Of a stretch of 43,474 nt of DNA, positions 25,264 through 33,989 are shown one piece after another. A program made the translations under genes and the position numbers. Below the pieces are notes generated by a model that saw only the letters and a program-made list of their open reading frames with translations, ran no database searches and was not told the DNA's origin. Numbering within the stretch: the first letter of the stretch is position 1; each line of letters opens with the position of its first letter. The stretch is from contig JADZFF010000003.1 in assembly GCA_020850015.1 (NCBI GenBank), positions 1 through 43,474 on the forward strand. Reading direction: 5' to 3'. The DNA comes from Bdellovibrionales bacterium (GTDB taxonomy: Bacteria > Bdellovibrionota > UBA1018 > JADZFF01).

Positions 25264-26790
25264 ATGAGGCGAATCGGGGCTGTCCTCGTCCTATGTACGT
25301 TCATTTCGGCGCTTCCCACTGAAGCCAAAGCCCCGGCCTCCTACGACATTCAGGACTACCGGCAGCGCCTCGCCGCCAAAGAGACCACCATCGACATGAA
25401 CGAGGACGGGGTACCTGAGGCGGTCAGGCAATTCGATGCGCAAGGCCGCCTGACGCGGGCCGAGTACAGCTACTCCGACGGATTGAAGGAGTTCGTGGAG
25501 GTATCCCCCGATCGCCTTCGTTGGAGCCGTGCCTACAAACGCAACGGGGTCCTGCAGTCGAAAGAGGAGGAGCAGCTCAGTCCGGACGGTTCATCGGGAT
25601 CTATCTCCAAAACCGAGTATTCCGCCGGCAAGCCCTACCGTAAGCAGGAGGAGCGTACGTACGGCGCCCACGCCCAAATCACCGAATATCGGGTCGACCC
25701 ATCAGGTGGATGGAAACTCCGAGTCTCCTGGTACCGACAGCGCGCGCTTCAGGTCGTCACCGACGAATTTCTGGCCAGCTTTCCGGCCTGTCCCGGCGCC
25801 GGAACGCCCTCCGCCGTGGGAGCCTGCCGCGATGAGCTCTTCGGCATTCTCACCAACCCGGCCCAATCAAGCCTCGCCAACCTCGTCCCGTTCGCGCAGG
25901 TCACCTGCCGCAGGGAGAGAATCCTCGAAACGGGAACCGGCATCGGAATCGATCTCGAGTCCTGCGGACGCGAAAACAACGCCGCGGCCGTGGAGAGCGT
26001 TCGCGCGTCTATCGGGGAGATGATGCGGGGGCTGACTTGCCTCGCGGGCTTCAACCCGAACGTCGCTCAGAGGATGGCGCAGCAACTTCATGAGCGCCCC
26101 ACCATCATCCGCTGCGAAGGCGAGAACGCCTCTGCTATCAGCGAAAGCTCCACCACCGCGAACGTCGATCCCGATGACCCCATGGCGGAGAGGATCCAGC
26201 GCTGCGCGGATGCGATCGTCCCCCCTTCCACTGGAGGCGGATCCGCCACGACCGAGGGATCCGGGGCGTCGGGTCCTTCGGTCACCGCGTTTTCCACCCC
26301 GGACAACGGCCGGATCACCCTTGCCTCCCTCGATCCAAACATCCCATCTGGTGTGAGCGCGGCCCAAACGCCCCAGAAGCTGTTCCATGAATTCATGCAC
26401 GTGGCCCGGATTCCCCACGACGAGCGATTTCACAACCCCAGCTCGATCATCCGCTACCTCGCGGAAATCCGGCGCTGCGACCGAACCTCATGGAACGCGG
26501 TGAAAAACTGGCGTTTCGCTGACCCGGTATACGGATGCGAAAACGTCTGCGGCGGATCGCCCATGGGCTCTGGTTCCTCGCGGCTCACCACCGCCACCTC
26601 CGGCCTGAGCCGCCTTCCTGTACCGGGCACGACTCCGTTAGAGTTCTACACGCCAACGCGGGCCGCCCCGGTGGCCCTCGGATGCGAGGCCTGCCGAAAC
26701 CTGAGCCTCACCCAATCGAGCTACGACATGTTCACCGAACCTAGAAGGGTCGTCTCGGACGACTGTCTCCAGAGAACCGATACGCTCTAG
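25264..26790 (+). CDS. Secreted protein with metzincin-like HExxHxxRxxHD motif
   Basis: A 508-residue protein with a signal peptide ending near EAKA. The N-terminal part (about 25-160) has repeated beta-hairpin-like phrases with alternating charges (GRLTRAEYSYSDG, GKPYRKQEERTYG), resembling wall-associated repeat modules. The centre is Cys-rich. At 375-386 is HEFMHVARIPHD: His375, Glu376, His379 and His385 match the HExxHxxGxxH/D zinc motif of metzincin peptidases, except that Arg382 replaces the conserved Gly. A further His390 follows. Six Cys residues lie after it (RRCDR, YGCENVC, GCEACRN, DDCLQ). I infer a secreted zinc metallopeptidase of an unrecognised family. It converges with the M6 protease gene, only 13 bases apart. 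Confidence 0.72.
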   Translation: MRRIGAVLVLCTFISALPTEAKAPASYDIQDYRQRLAAKETTIDMNEDGVPEAVRQFDAQGRLTRAEYSYSDGLKEFVEVSPDRLRWSRAYKRNGVLQSKEEEQLSPDGSSGSISKTEYSAGKPYRKQEERTYGAHAQITEYRVDPSGGWKLRVSWYRQRALQVVTDEFLASFPACPGAGTPSAVGACRDELFGILTNPAQSSLANLVPFAQVTCRRERILETGTGIGIDLESCGRENNAAAVESVRASIGEMMRGLTCLAGFNPNVAQRMAQQLHERPTIIRCEGENASAISESSTTANVDPDDPMAERIQRCADAIVPPSTGGGSATTEGSGASGPSVTAFSTPDNGRITLASLDPNIPSGVSAAQTPQKLFHEFMHVARIPHDERFHNPSSIIRYLAEIRRCDRTSWNAVKNWRFADPVYGCENVCGGSPMGSGSSRLTTATSGLSRLPVPGTTPLEFYTPTRAAPVALGCEACRNLSLTQSSYDMFTEPRRVVSDDCLQRTDTL

Positions 26791-26803
26791 GCCCGGCCTA
26801 AGC

Positions 26804-29797
26804 TCAGTGCCACTCGAAATAAAGCTTCGCGCGCGGCCGCCGAAAGGCGCTCGAGTTCGAGTCAGGCGAGGCGCCAGTGGAATACTGGTCGATCACTCGC
26901 TTCGAGGGGCTTACCACCTTGAAGCCGAAGCCCACCTTTTCCACCACCGCGGTATCACCCCAAAACCGCTTCGATCCGGGAAGCGCGTTGTCTGCGTCAC
27001 GGAAACTCGAAACTGGCGGTACCTTCATGGAAGCGGCGGTCATCACCTCATCCATAACCATTCTATCGCCTTCGGCCCGGTATACGGTCAAGGGAGCGAA
27101 GTCGCCGGCGTCGTCCGGGCGGAAAGTAGAAAGCCCGGTTCGGATCCCTGGATCGTTCGACAGCGGCATGCCCACGCCCTGGTAGGCATACTGATCCACC
27201 GGAAGCAGGTCGTTGAACCACTGGCGGCGATACATCAGTGGCAGGCCGTTCGCCCCACGCAGCCCCAACATCGCGTCCTTGAAATCGTCGTCGGCGCAAT
27301 TCGGGGCCTCACCCTTGATGTAGGCCTCAAAGGCCGTGTGCGAATAGCAGACGAAAGCGAGCGTTTGGCGCTCTTTCAGCTGCTTGAAGGCCTCTGACTC
27401 CACGTCGTATTCGCCCGCGGCATTGAAAAGCGCGGACTCGCCCTCGGTTCCCGGCAACTTCAGCTCCCGAACCTTGGAATTCAGCACGAGGAGGTATCCC
27501 TTACCGTCCTGAGCGCTGGCCGAATTGCTTCTGCGGTCGAACTTCGAGTTGAAATACCAAACGAGCACGCCCGGCTGGTACTTGAATTCCGTCATCCGGA
27601 AGCGCTCCGTTGCGTTTGCGCCATCGCGCAGAAAGTAGGCCTGAGTCCCAACCTCGATGTTGTTGTCCATGTTGTAGGACGCGAGCTTGCCCTCGCGGAC
27701 GAAGTTTTCGCCGGGGGTACGATATTCGAAGAGGTAGAACTGACTGTGTTGAACGTCTTCCTTTCCGTCCGTCAGCAGCTTCCAGTCCCCAATGGGTCGG
27801 TCGGCGGCGGTTTCGAAGCTCGCCTTCTCGGTTCCGAGCGTGACGTTGTCGACCACGATCCCGAACTCCGTATAGCCGGCGTCCGTGACGTACCGGATCT
27901 CGAGCTCCACCTCTTGTCCGCGCTTGTCGGAAAGATCGTAGCTCTTTGTCACCCAGATCGGCGCCTGGCAGGTGAGCACGAGGCTGTTGAATTCCTGAAG
28001 CTCCTCGGCCGTAAGCCCCTCCGACGAATGCTTCTTCGTCCGAAGCGCAAGGGCCCGGGCGGCTTCGCAAAGTGGATTCAGGTCCGCGAGCGTGTCGTTG
28101 TCGCTATCGCCGGAGACCAAGCGCAGGTCTTCACGGACGGCGCCGTTGATCAGCACTTGGCCGATGTCGTAGTCAGTAATGACCTTGATCTCAGCTTCCG
28201 GGCTGTTGAAGTTGGTTTCCGTCTCGATGTGAAAGATCGTGTCGAACCGAAGCGTGGCGTCGCCCTCCGACGGGACGCGAAGCGCGAGCTTGAGGGACTT
28301 CGATCCTCCGTCATACCGCCCGGTGTAGGCGGCGAAGCGTTGCGTAGACGCGTTCATGTCCACCACCTTCACTTGCTCCACTGAAGGTCTGGGCATCGCT
28401 ACCAGGGAACGATAGACCGGTTCCTCTGTCTCCGGAGTCGTGGACACCACGTCGTGAACCTGCGTAACGCCGTCGTGGTCCTCTTCGATCACCCCAGGGC
28501 CCGAGTAGGTGAAGTAGTCCTCGCGTTGGCCCTCGGAAACGTAGTTGTAGGCACCGACATAGGCCGAAGTCCGTTCACCCTGGCGCACAACCTTGGGCGC
28601 AAGCCATCCCAAGCTGATCTTGCTGTAGCTCGAAAGCTCCTGCGCCTGAAGACGCGCATTGGAGCTCATGAGCTCCCAGGCCCCGGTGCTGTTGTCGCCC
28701 TGCATGGCGTATACATCCGGCAGCGTTAGGGAGTGGCCGAACTCGTGCATGAAGGTCGATCGGTCGGAAAACTCGGACTGCATGTTGTAATCTAGGGCGA
28801 ATACGTTGTCCGAGATCTTCAGGCCGTTCATCGACGGGCGGCGCAGGCCTTCCACCATCGGGCCGTCCGAAGTGAAGATGGGGTCGTTCGCCGGAACCGA
28901 AATCGACCAGCGATGCGGCCAGATGCGGTTGAAGCACTCCACCGCGGAGGCCTGCTTGGGGCCCGCGGGAACGTCAGCGGAGGCCGGACGTTTTCCGTCT
29001 GGATCGAAATCGCGCTGGCAGGAGGCCTGCGATTTTCCGGCGTAAACGAGCACCACCGCATCGATGAAACCGTCAGCCTCGTTGTAGTGGCCATCGGAAT
29101 CGTAGTCGCCGAGGTCCCAGTTGTCGAAACTCTCCCACCAATCGGAGTCCTGTTTCTGCTGCTTCAGGGCCAGGAGGGCGTCGATCACGAGCCGCCGGGA
29201 GGCTCGGTCGGTGTTGCCCGCCACGGCCTCACCGTAGTCCTTGAGGGAGCCAGGAGCGGTGATCACCGGGGTCACTACGCCTTCGAGCTCGAACTGACCG
29301 AGCGAGGCGTGTTTGTAATACTGGCGGAGCGAGTTGAGGTTCTCGCCGAACAGGTATTCCTGGGCTTGCGATCCGCCGTCCGGGCCAGCCGCGAAAAACT
29401 CAGGCTGCTCGAACTTCACGTCTGAAAACTGCACCGGAATGAGCATCACCCTATACTTGCCTTTGAGCGAATAGGTGGCGGTGTGGCCCTTCATCGCGCC
29501 CGAGATGATCTTGTGATTCGCGTATGCAAGGGAGTTGGCGTAACGTTTGCCTTCGAGCTTCTCTTCAAGCTTCCGGATCTCCTCTTGGAGCGCGGCGCGA
29601 GTGGAGGCGTCTCTTTCCGACTGTTCGCGCGCCTGGAGCACGGCGATCCGGTCTGACAGCGCCCGGCGATTGGCCTCATCGCGTTGGCGGCGCATCTCGT
29701 TCTCGCCGGATCCTTGCCCCGAGGAGCACGCGGATGCCATCAGCGAAAAAACCAGCACCAGTACAGAGACCGACGACCGGAACGAATACTTCGACAT
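26804..29797 (-). CDS. M6-family (immune inhibitor A-like) metalloprotease lipoprotein
   Basis: A 997-residue lipoprotein: signal peptide, lipobox ASAC (Cys24), then an Arg/Glu-rich coiled coil (about 33-85) that could hold the enzyme off the membrane. The peptidase domain starts KYRVMLIPVQFSDV and contains Asp-rich calcium-binding-like sequence WDLGDYDSDGHYNEADG. The zinc motif is HEFGHSLTLPDVYA with His351, Glu352 and His355. It resembles the M6 consensus HExGHxLGLPD, and the Asp is kept. GAWELMSSN follows, as in InhA proteases. The C-terminal 500 residues include sandwich-like domains (RGQEVELEIRYVTDAG) and a second carbohydrate- or protein-binding-type region. It likely degrades extracellular protein. 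It carries its own upstream region of about 210 bases. Confidence 0.92.
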   Translation of the reverse strand: MSKYSFRSSVSVLVLVFSLMASACSSGQGSGENEMRRQRDEANRRALSDRIAVLQAREQSERDASTRAALQEEIRKLEEKLEGKRYANSLAYANHKIISGAMKGHTATYSLKGKYRVMLIPVQFSDVKFEQPEFFAAGPDGGSQAQEYLFGENLNSLRQYYKHASLGQFELEGVVTPVITAPGSLKDYGEAVAGNTDRASRRLVIDALLALKQQKQDSDWWESFDNWDLGDYDSDGHYNEADGFIDAVVLVYAGKSQASCQRDFDPDGKRPASADVPAGPKQASAVECFNRIWPHRWSISVPANDPIFTSDGPMVEGLRRPSMNGLKISDNVFALDYNMQSEFSDRSTFMHEFGHSLTLPDVYAMQGDNSTGAWELMSSNARLQAQELSSYSKISLGWLAPKVVRQGERTSAYVGAYNYVSEGQREDYFTYSGPGVIEEDHDGVTQVHDVVSTTPETEEPVYRSLVAMPRPSVEQVKVVDMNASTQRFAAYTGRYDGGSKSLKLALRVPSEGDATLRFDTIFHIETETNFNSPEAEIKVITDYDIGQVLINGAVREDLRLVSGDSDNDTLADLNPLCEAARALALRTKKHSSEGLTAEELQEFNSLVLTCQAPIWVTKSYDLSDKRGQEVELEIRYVTDAGYTEFGIVVDNVTLGTEKASFETAADRPIGDWKLLTDGKEDVQHSQFYLFEYRTPGENFVREGKLASYNMDNNIEVGTQAYFLRDGANATERFRMTEFKYQPGVLVWYFNSKFDRRSNSASAQDGKGYLLVLNSKVRELKLPGTEGESALFNAAGEYDVESEAFKQLKERQTLAFVCYSHTAFEAYIKGEAPNCADDDFKDAMLGLRGANGLPLMYRRQWFNDLLPVDQYAYQGVGMPLSNDPGIRTGLSTFRPDDAGDFAPLTVYRAEGDRMVMDEVMTAASMKVPPVSSFRDADNALPGSKRFWGDTAVVEKVGFGFKVVSPSKRVIDQYSTGASPDSNSSAFRRPRAKLYFEWH

Positions 29798-29954
29798 GTT
29801 CTGATTCCCCCACTCAAAAAGAAGTGCTGCAGGCCGTGTGCATTAAAAGTGCCGCTCCGACAAGGGGGGAACCCTTTAAGTTCCAAGCACCTGATGCGCC
29901 GTCTGGAGGTGGATCAAAACGCTCAGGGGCAACATGCCTTAGATTTCGGCGATT

Positions 29955-29986
29955 AACAGGGGCCAAAAAGCGCCTGCGCCCCTGTT
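29955..29986 (-). terminator. Hairpin downstream of the toroid-protein gene
   Basis: AACAGGGGC (29955-29963) pairs perfectly with GCCCCTGTT (29978-29986). It lies about 22 bases after the stop of the minus-strand gene at 30009 and upstream of the M6 protease gene. No strong U-tract follows on either strand. Confidence 0.5.
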
Positions 29987-30008
29987 CCGTGTCGCCCGAT
30001 TCCGTTTC

Positions 30009-31916
30009 TCAATCCATGATTTCCCGCCACTGGGGGCGGGTGGGATCGGCATAGTCCATCACGACAGAGCTTCCGAGCCAGGGATTCCTAACCCACATGC
30101 GGCCCTTTCCGTTGGCCTTCACAAGGGGCCCCTCGGCAAGCGGCCATTGGTCCATTCGTCGATCGCCGCTGAAACCGTCGATGGCGACGATCGGCCATTC
30201 CCAGTGCTTTCCGGGCTGAAGCTCGAATTCAATCACGTGTCCCGCGTGGGTGACGTACCGATTCAGGCGCCGGTCGGAGAAAGGGGTCAAGTGATGGATC
30301 GCGAGGACGTCCTGGACGAAGCGCTCATATGAAATCTCCGAAGCCTCGACCGCCTCAAGGAATCCCCAACTCGAGCCGCCCCTCTTGCAGGCGCTCGATT
30401 TGCACGGCGCCCGATACAGGGCAGCGTGAAATCCGAATCGAAGCGGGCAGGCTTCCTCGCCCGCAGCAAATCTGAAAAATGTCCAAGGTCCGCGATTCTC
30501 CATGCAGGTTTCCGGAATCGAATCGGGAATGACCGGGTTCAGACCGCAGGCGAACCCCGGGGCCACGCAGGTGTTGTTGCGCTTTTTCTCGTTCTTGTGG
30601 CCCTCGAAGCGAATGAACGAAAGGCGATCATAGCCCGAGCGGGCTGGCATGAGAGTCGTGGCCACGGCCCAGTCGTCGTTCTCGAATTTCTCGACGTCGA
30701 GGTTGTCTTTGTACACCCCACCCGCCGAGATCAGAAATGACGGCGAAGAGTGGAAAATCTCGACGTTTCGGTGGTGAAATTTCTGGAATACGGGCTCGCG
30801 GTTTTTTCTTATGATCAGATCAAGAATCGTATCAGGTGGCCGATAGCTGGTGAGAGCCGTCCGTACCATCACGGTCGCGCCGTAGTGGGGACGCCAGGCC
30901 TGCGGAAGCTGATCGTAGCTGGCGTAGTTCCCGGCCAGAATCGCAAAGCGCGCGACCTCGCCATCGCCCATGATGAGGTCGTGGTTCTGATGATAGCCCA
31001 CCTTTCGTCGGAAGGGCACGGAGCGGCGCAGGCCATGATTTTGTAGGGCGAACCGGGCGGCCAGCATATCGAGCACGATCCTCGCCGCGGTCTTCACCCG
31101 AGCGTCACGGGTGTGATCATAAAGAATCTGGAGAACACCCGTCGTGTAGCCCTGGTAGGGACGCGAGTTGAACTCGTCGAAGTCATTCTTTGCGAAGGGT
31201 TGAAGGTGTTTCAGCAGCCAAAGATTGAATCCATTGGCGTCGTTGTCGTACTGCGCGTCGTACTCGCCCCGTGACTGAAGATCCTCGAGCAATAAATCGT
31301 TCGTCAGGTACCTCGCCACCTCGGTCATGAGAATGTGGTTCTCGGTATCCTTCATGTTCACCACACCACACCATCGTGCACGGTAGTGAGTGTAGTGATT
31401 TGCTCCCTTTTCCGTGAACAGGACGTCAAGAAGCTTGCGGCGCGCTTCGGGCGGAATCGGGCCGTCGCCCCGGCCCCAGATCATCATCACGTTCACGAGC
31501 TCGTGCAGCATGAAATCGTAGTCGCCGAGCCGTTCACAGAAGTTGGGAATGAGTACGAAGTCGACTCCGACCTTGGCGTAGAGCTTGGTGGCCGGATCGA
31601 GAACAATGTTGATGAACTCTTCGGCCGTTCCGTTCAGCGCGAACCCTCCGTAAGCCGGCCGTATGAAACTGCCCACCCCGTTCTTGCCCCAGCCGCCCTG
31701 TGGGATGGACGCGGCGTACTCCAGCGCCCGGCGGGCCCGGGCCGGAAGCAGGCTCAGCGACTCCTCAAGCGTCTGTGCGGGTGGAACCCCCGAGAAATCC
31801 AGTCGCACCTGAGTTGCCCGCGTGAGATCGTGCGGGGGAGTGGCGTCGGCGGACGCGCCTAGGGCAAATCCGAGTGCAGCGGCGACGCCGTAGACTCTAG
31901 AAGATCGCGGGCGCAC
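30009..31916 (-). CDS. Secreted protein, probable alpha/alpha-toroid polysaccharide-active enzyme
   Basis: A 635-residue protein. The start is set at GTG 31916: GGAGG lies six bases upstream, a signal peptide (VYGVAAALGFALGASADA) begins there, and it overlaps the end of the GH105 gene by 20 bases. Further-upstream ATG 31973 would lie deeper in that gene and would spoil the signal peptide. The first 330 residues look helical, with motifs DTENHILMTEVARYLTNDLL, FDEFNSRPYQGYTTGVLQIL and RRKVGYHQNHDLIMGDGE. The C-terminal half is beta-rich (EIFHSSPSFLISAGGVY, GHVIEFELQPGKHWEWPIV). Helical toroid plus beta-sandwich is the layout of many polysaccharide lyases, and the GH105 neighbour supports this. 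I cannot assign a family. Confidence 0.75.
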   Translation of the reverse strand: MRPRSSRVYGVAAALGFALGASADATPPHDLTRATQVRLDFSGVPPAQTLEESLSLLPARARRALEYAASIPQGGWGKNGVGSFIRPAYGGFALNGTAEEFINIVLDPATKLYAKVGVDFVLIPNFCERLGDYDFMLHELVNVMMIWGRGDGPIPPEARRKLLDVLFTEKGANHYTHYRARWCGVVNMKDTENHILMTEVARYLTNDLLLEDLQSRGEYDAQYDNDANGFNLWLLKHLQPFAKNDFDEFNSRPYQGYTTGVLQILYDHTRDARVKTAARIVLDMLAARFALQNHGLRRSVPFRRKVGYHQNHDLIMGDGEVARFAILAGNYASYDQLPQAWRPHYGATVMVRTALTSYRPPDTILDLIIRKNREPVFQKFHHRNVEIFHSSPSFLISAGGVYKDNLDVEKFENDDWAVATTLMPARSGYDRLSFIRFEGHKNEKKRNNTCVAPGFACGLNPVIPDSIPETCMENRGPWTFFRFAAGEEACPLRFGFHAALYRAPCKSSACKRGGSSWGFLEAVEASEISYERFVQDVLAIHHLTPFSDRRLNRYVTHAGHVIEFELQPGKHWEWPIVAIDGFSGDRRMDQWPLAEGPLVKANGKGRMWVRNPWLGSSVVMDYADPTRPQWREIMD

Positions 31917-33318
31917 CTGCGACCTCCGTGGCCAGGAGGAGGTAAGCGCCGACGCCATAAGAAAGGTCTTCACATCGCGGTACTATCTTATATGACGCGC
32001 GCGAGCCAGGGTTCGTGAACCACGAGATTTCGGTCATCGAAAATCCGCGATTCGTGCGCTCCAGGCGCGCAGTGATCGCCCGGAAGGCCCGCGTGCCGCG
32101 TACGATGTATTCGTCGGGCAGCCAACCGCGCCGAGCGCCCCTGATCATGGCGTATGCGAGCAACGCGGATCCTGAGGTTTCTTCGTATCCCTGACCGGGT
32201 TCGGTCATCAGCGTGTCCCAGAGCCCATTTTCCATCTGAACCCTCGCCGCGGCTTCCATGTGTGAGGCAAACAAGGCTTGGAGTTCGTTCCGCCGCGGAT
32301 GCCCTTCGGGCAAGGTGTCGAGGATCTCAGCCATCGCGGTGGCTACCCAGCCATTGCCCCGAAGCCAGACGGTTGGTTTGCGCCTTGGAATCGTATCTTT
32401 CTTTTCGGGATTCCATGCATGAAAAAACAGGCCGGATGCAGGGTCGCGAAGCGCGGAAGCGAAAATCCCGGGCTGAGCCGCCGACCAATCGCGCAAGTCC
32501 GGTTCATCGAAGGTCGCCCCCCACTGGGCCCCCAGCACGGCGTACATCATGAGTGAATCCACCCAGATCGAGGGTGGGAAAAAATGGGACATCCATGAGT
32601 GGCCGAGGTGGTTGATCGCGCCCAGGACGTTTCTGGGTTCGTCGTTCACGAAACGCGCCGGCCCCAGGGCATTTCTGAATTGTGAGTAGTCGCCTTCATG
32701 GCGGATGAGGGCAAGCGCGGAAAGGCCAGGCGGCACCCGATCCGCGAGAGTGACTTCGGGCAGGTTCTTTTTCCAATGATGGTTATGAAATTCGGAGATG
32801 TATTCCCGAAATGCCTCGCCGTGTACGGAAAGCGTGCCCAAGCGGTGGAGTCCGTAGAGAAACACGCCAGGGCCCCAGTTCCAGGCGAGGGCGCGTGGGG
32901 ATTCCTTTCCCAGGAAATTCCAGGCCACCTTGTCGGCCACAAGCACGGGCCAATCGGAGCTCACCGTAAAACTCGAGGTCTGAGCCTTGAAAGGTAGGCC
33001 CCAACAGTCGCCCTTCACCGCGAGAGTATGTGCGCCCGGAGAGAGGTTCGTTATCTCGGCCCACCAGCGGTCTCTGAAGGGCGACGGGTTCCAGTCAGCG
33101 GCAATTGGAATTCCGTCGAGAGAGGTTTCTATCTTTGCATCAGGACACCCGCGAAGCTCGGCAGTTACCCGATCACCCCAGACGATCCCGCGATCTCGAG
33201 GCACGGAAAGCTCGATTCTCTCGATCGCGTGGGCATCGGAAAGCGTCCAAAGAAAGAGGCCAATGGCGAGCCCAATGGAATTGGCACAAGTGGGCTTAGC
33301 TGAATTACGTGGTGTCAC
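31897..33318 (-). CDS. GH105-like unsaturated glucuronyl/galacturonyl hydrolase
   Basis: A 473-residue secreted protein starting at GTG 33318, after a GAGGGG Shine-Dalgarno, with a signal peptide (SIGLAIGLFLWTLSDAHA). An N-terminal beta domain of about 100 residues precedes an alpha/alpha six-barrel resembling family GH105/GH88. Supporting motifs are IWVDSLMMYAVLGAQWG with the likely catalytic Asp, GLFFHAWNPE, WLRGNGWVATAMAEIL, YEETSGSALLAYAMIRG and the closing SYGVGAYLLLATEVAG. Such enzymes remove unsaturated uronic acids left at chain ends by polysaccharide lyases. The next gene starts inside it, so the pair probably forms an operon for uronic-acid polysaccharide breakdown. The added N-terminal domain is unusual for GH105. 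Confidence 0.85.
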   Translation of the reverse strand: MTPRNSAKPTCANSIGLAIGLFLWTLSDAHAIERIELSVPRDRGIVWGDRVTAELRGCPDAKIETSLDGIPIAADWNPSPFRDRWWAEITNLSPGAHTLAVKGDCWGLPFKAQTSSFTVSSDWPVLVADKVAWNFLGKESPRALAWNWGPGVFLYGLHRLGTLSVHGEAFREYISEFHNHHWKKNLPEVTLADRVPPGLSALALIRHEGDYSQFRNALGPARFVNDEPRNVLGAINHLGHSWMSHFFPPSIWVDSLMMYAVLGAQWGATFDEPDLRDWSAAQPGIFASALRDPASGLFFHAWNPEKKDTIPRRKPTVWLRGNGWVATAMAEILDTLPEGHPRRNELQALFASHMEAAARVQMENGLWDTLMTEPGQGYEETSGSALLAYAMIRGARRGWLPDEYIVRGTRAFRAITARLERTNRGFSMTEISWFTNPGSRASYKIVPRCEDLSYGVGAYLLLATEVAGAPAIF

Positions 33319-33392
33319 AGGTGGGTCCCCTCACCCACGAGGGTCGTCCCAACTGTTCCTTGAGTCCAGGAAAAGCCCGCGCTGCAGCGCGC

Positions 33393-33752
33393 TTAGCGGG
33401 CGGCGGCGCTCCACATCATGTTGTTGTGGTTGAAATGATTCCCGAGCGCCGAAAGGCCGATGGGAGTCAGGTACGACGCGCCCATCGGTTGGGCTCCACT
33501 CCAGTTCAGGGAGTATGCGAGGGCCATCGGATTCACGCCACAGCCGCCCACCATTCCCTGCATCTGCCCCATCTGGGGAGCACAGTATTGCCCTCCGTAA
33601 AACGGCATACCGCCGAAGGAGTGCATGGGGGAGGGGATGTAACCGCTCGAAGCGGAAACGGCTTTCGGGGACATCGCCAAGAGCGACATCGCGAGCAGGG
33701 TGGTCGTCCAAAGGGTGCGCATCAGATTGCGCGACAGGATCCAACGGTTCAT
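33393..33752 (-). CDS. Small secreted Met/Gly-rich protein
   Basis: A 119-residue protein. ATG 33752 is chosen because GGAG lies nine bases upstream. A signal peptide with a long hydrophobic core (LWTTTLLAMSLLAMSPKAVSA) covers about residues 13-33. The mature 85 residues are rich in Met, Gly, Asn and aromatic residues (PFYGGQYCAPQMGQMQGM, HFNHNNMMWSAAAR) and contain two Cys. Clustered Met and His may bind copper, but this is speculation. I recognise no family. It lies 74 bases upstream of the GH105 gene on the same strand and is preceded by a strongly foldable leader (33797-33876). Confidence 0.72.
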   Translation of the reverse strand: MNRWILSRNLMRTLWTTTLLAMSLLAMSPKAVSASSGYIPSPMHSFGGMPFYGGQYCAPQMGQMQGMVGGCGVNPMALAYSLNWSGAQPMGASYLTPIGLSALGNHFNHNNMMWSAAAR

Positions 33753-33796
33753 GGCTTGATTCTCCAACTCTCAGCTTCAGCAGACGCTCACTTGCA

Positions 33797-33876
33797 TCAC
33801 CGGCGTGGTGGGCTCCTGCCCTTCCACCGGGGTCACACTCTCAGGTGAAAGCTCTTTCAAGGGGTGTGCCCGGTGA
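33797..33876 (-). promoter_or_regulatory. Structured 5' leader with alternative pairings
   Basis: Lies about 45 bases upstream of the small secreted protein gene. TCACCGG (33797-33803) can pair with CCGGTGA (33870-33876), enclosing the element. Alternatively the same 3' segment (33864-33873) pairs with CCGGGGTCACAC (33827-33838), around a TGAAAG/CTTTCA hairpin (33846-33859). The two long pairings are mutually exclusive. It matches no riboswitch class I can recall. Confidence 0.4.
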
Positions 33877-33989
33877 CACAGGGGGAGATAAAGGTTCTAG
33901 GTATTTGTTTTCATGTCGATAATTATGGAATCGAACCTGGGGCAACCCCCGAATTCTGTCTAAGCTCTAGACGTCTTAGGGTCAGCTCA

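Noticed and set aside
33797-33876. Assignment of the leader to the TPP or glycine riboswitch class
   Set aside because: Only short fragments such as CTGAGA agree; the core consensus of either class is missing.
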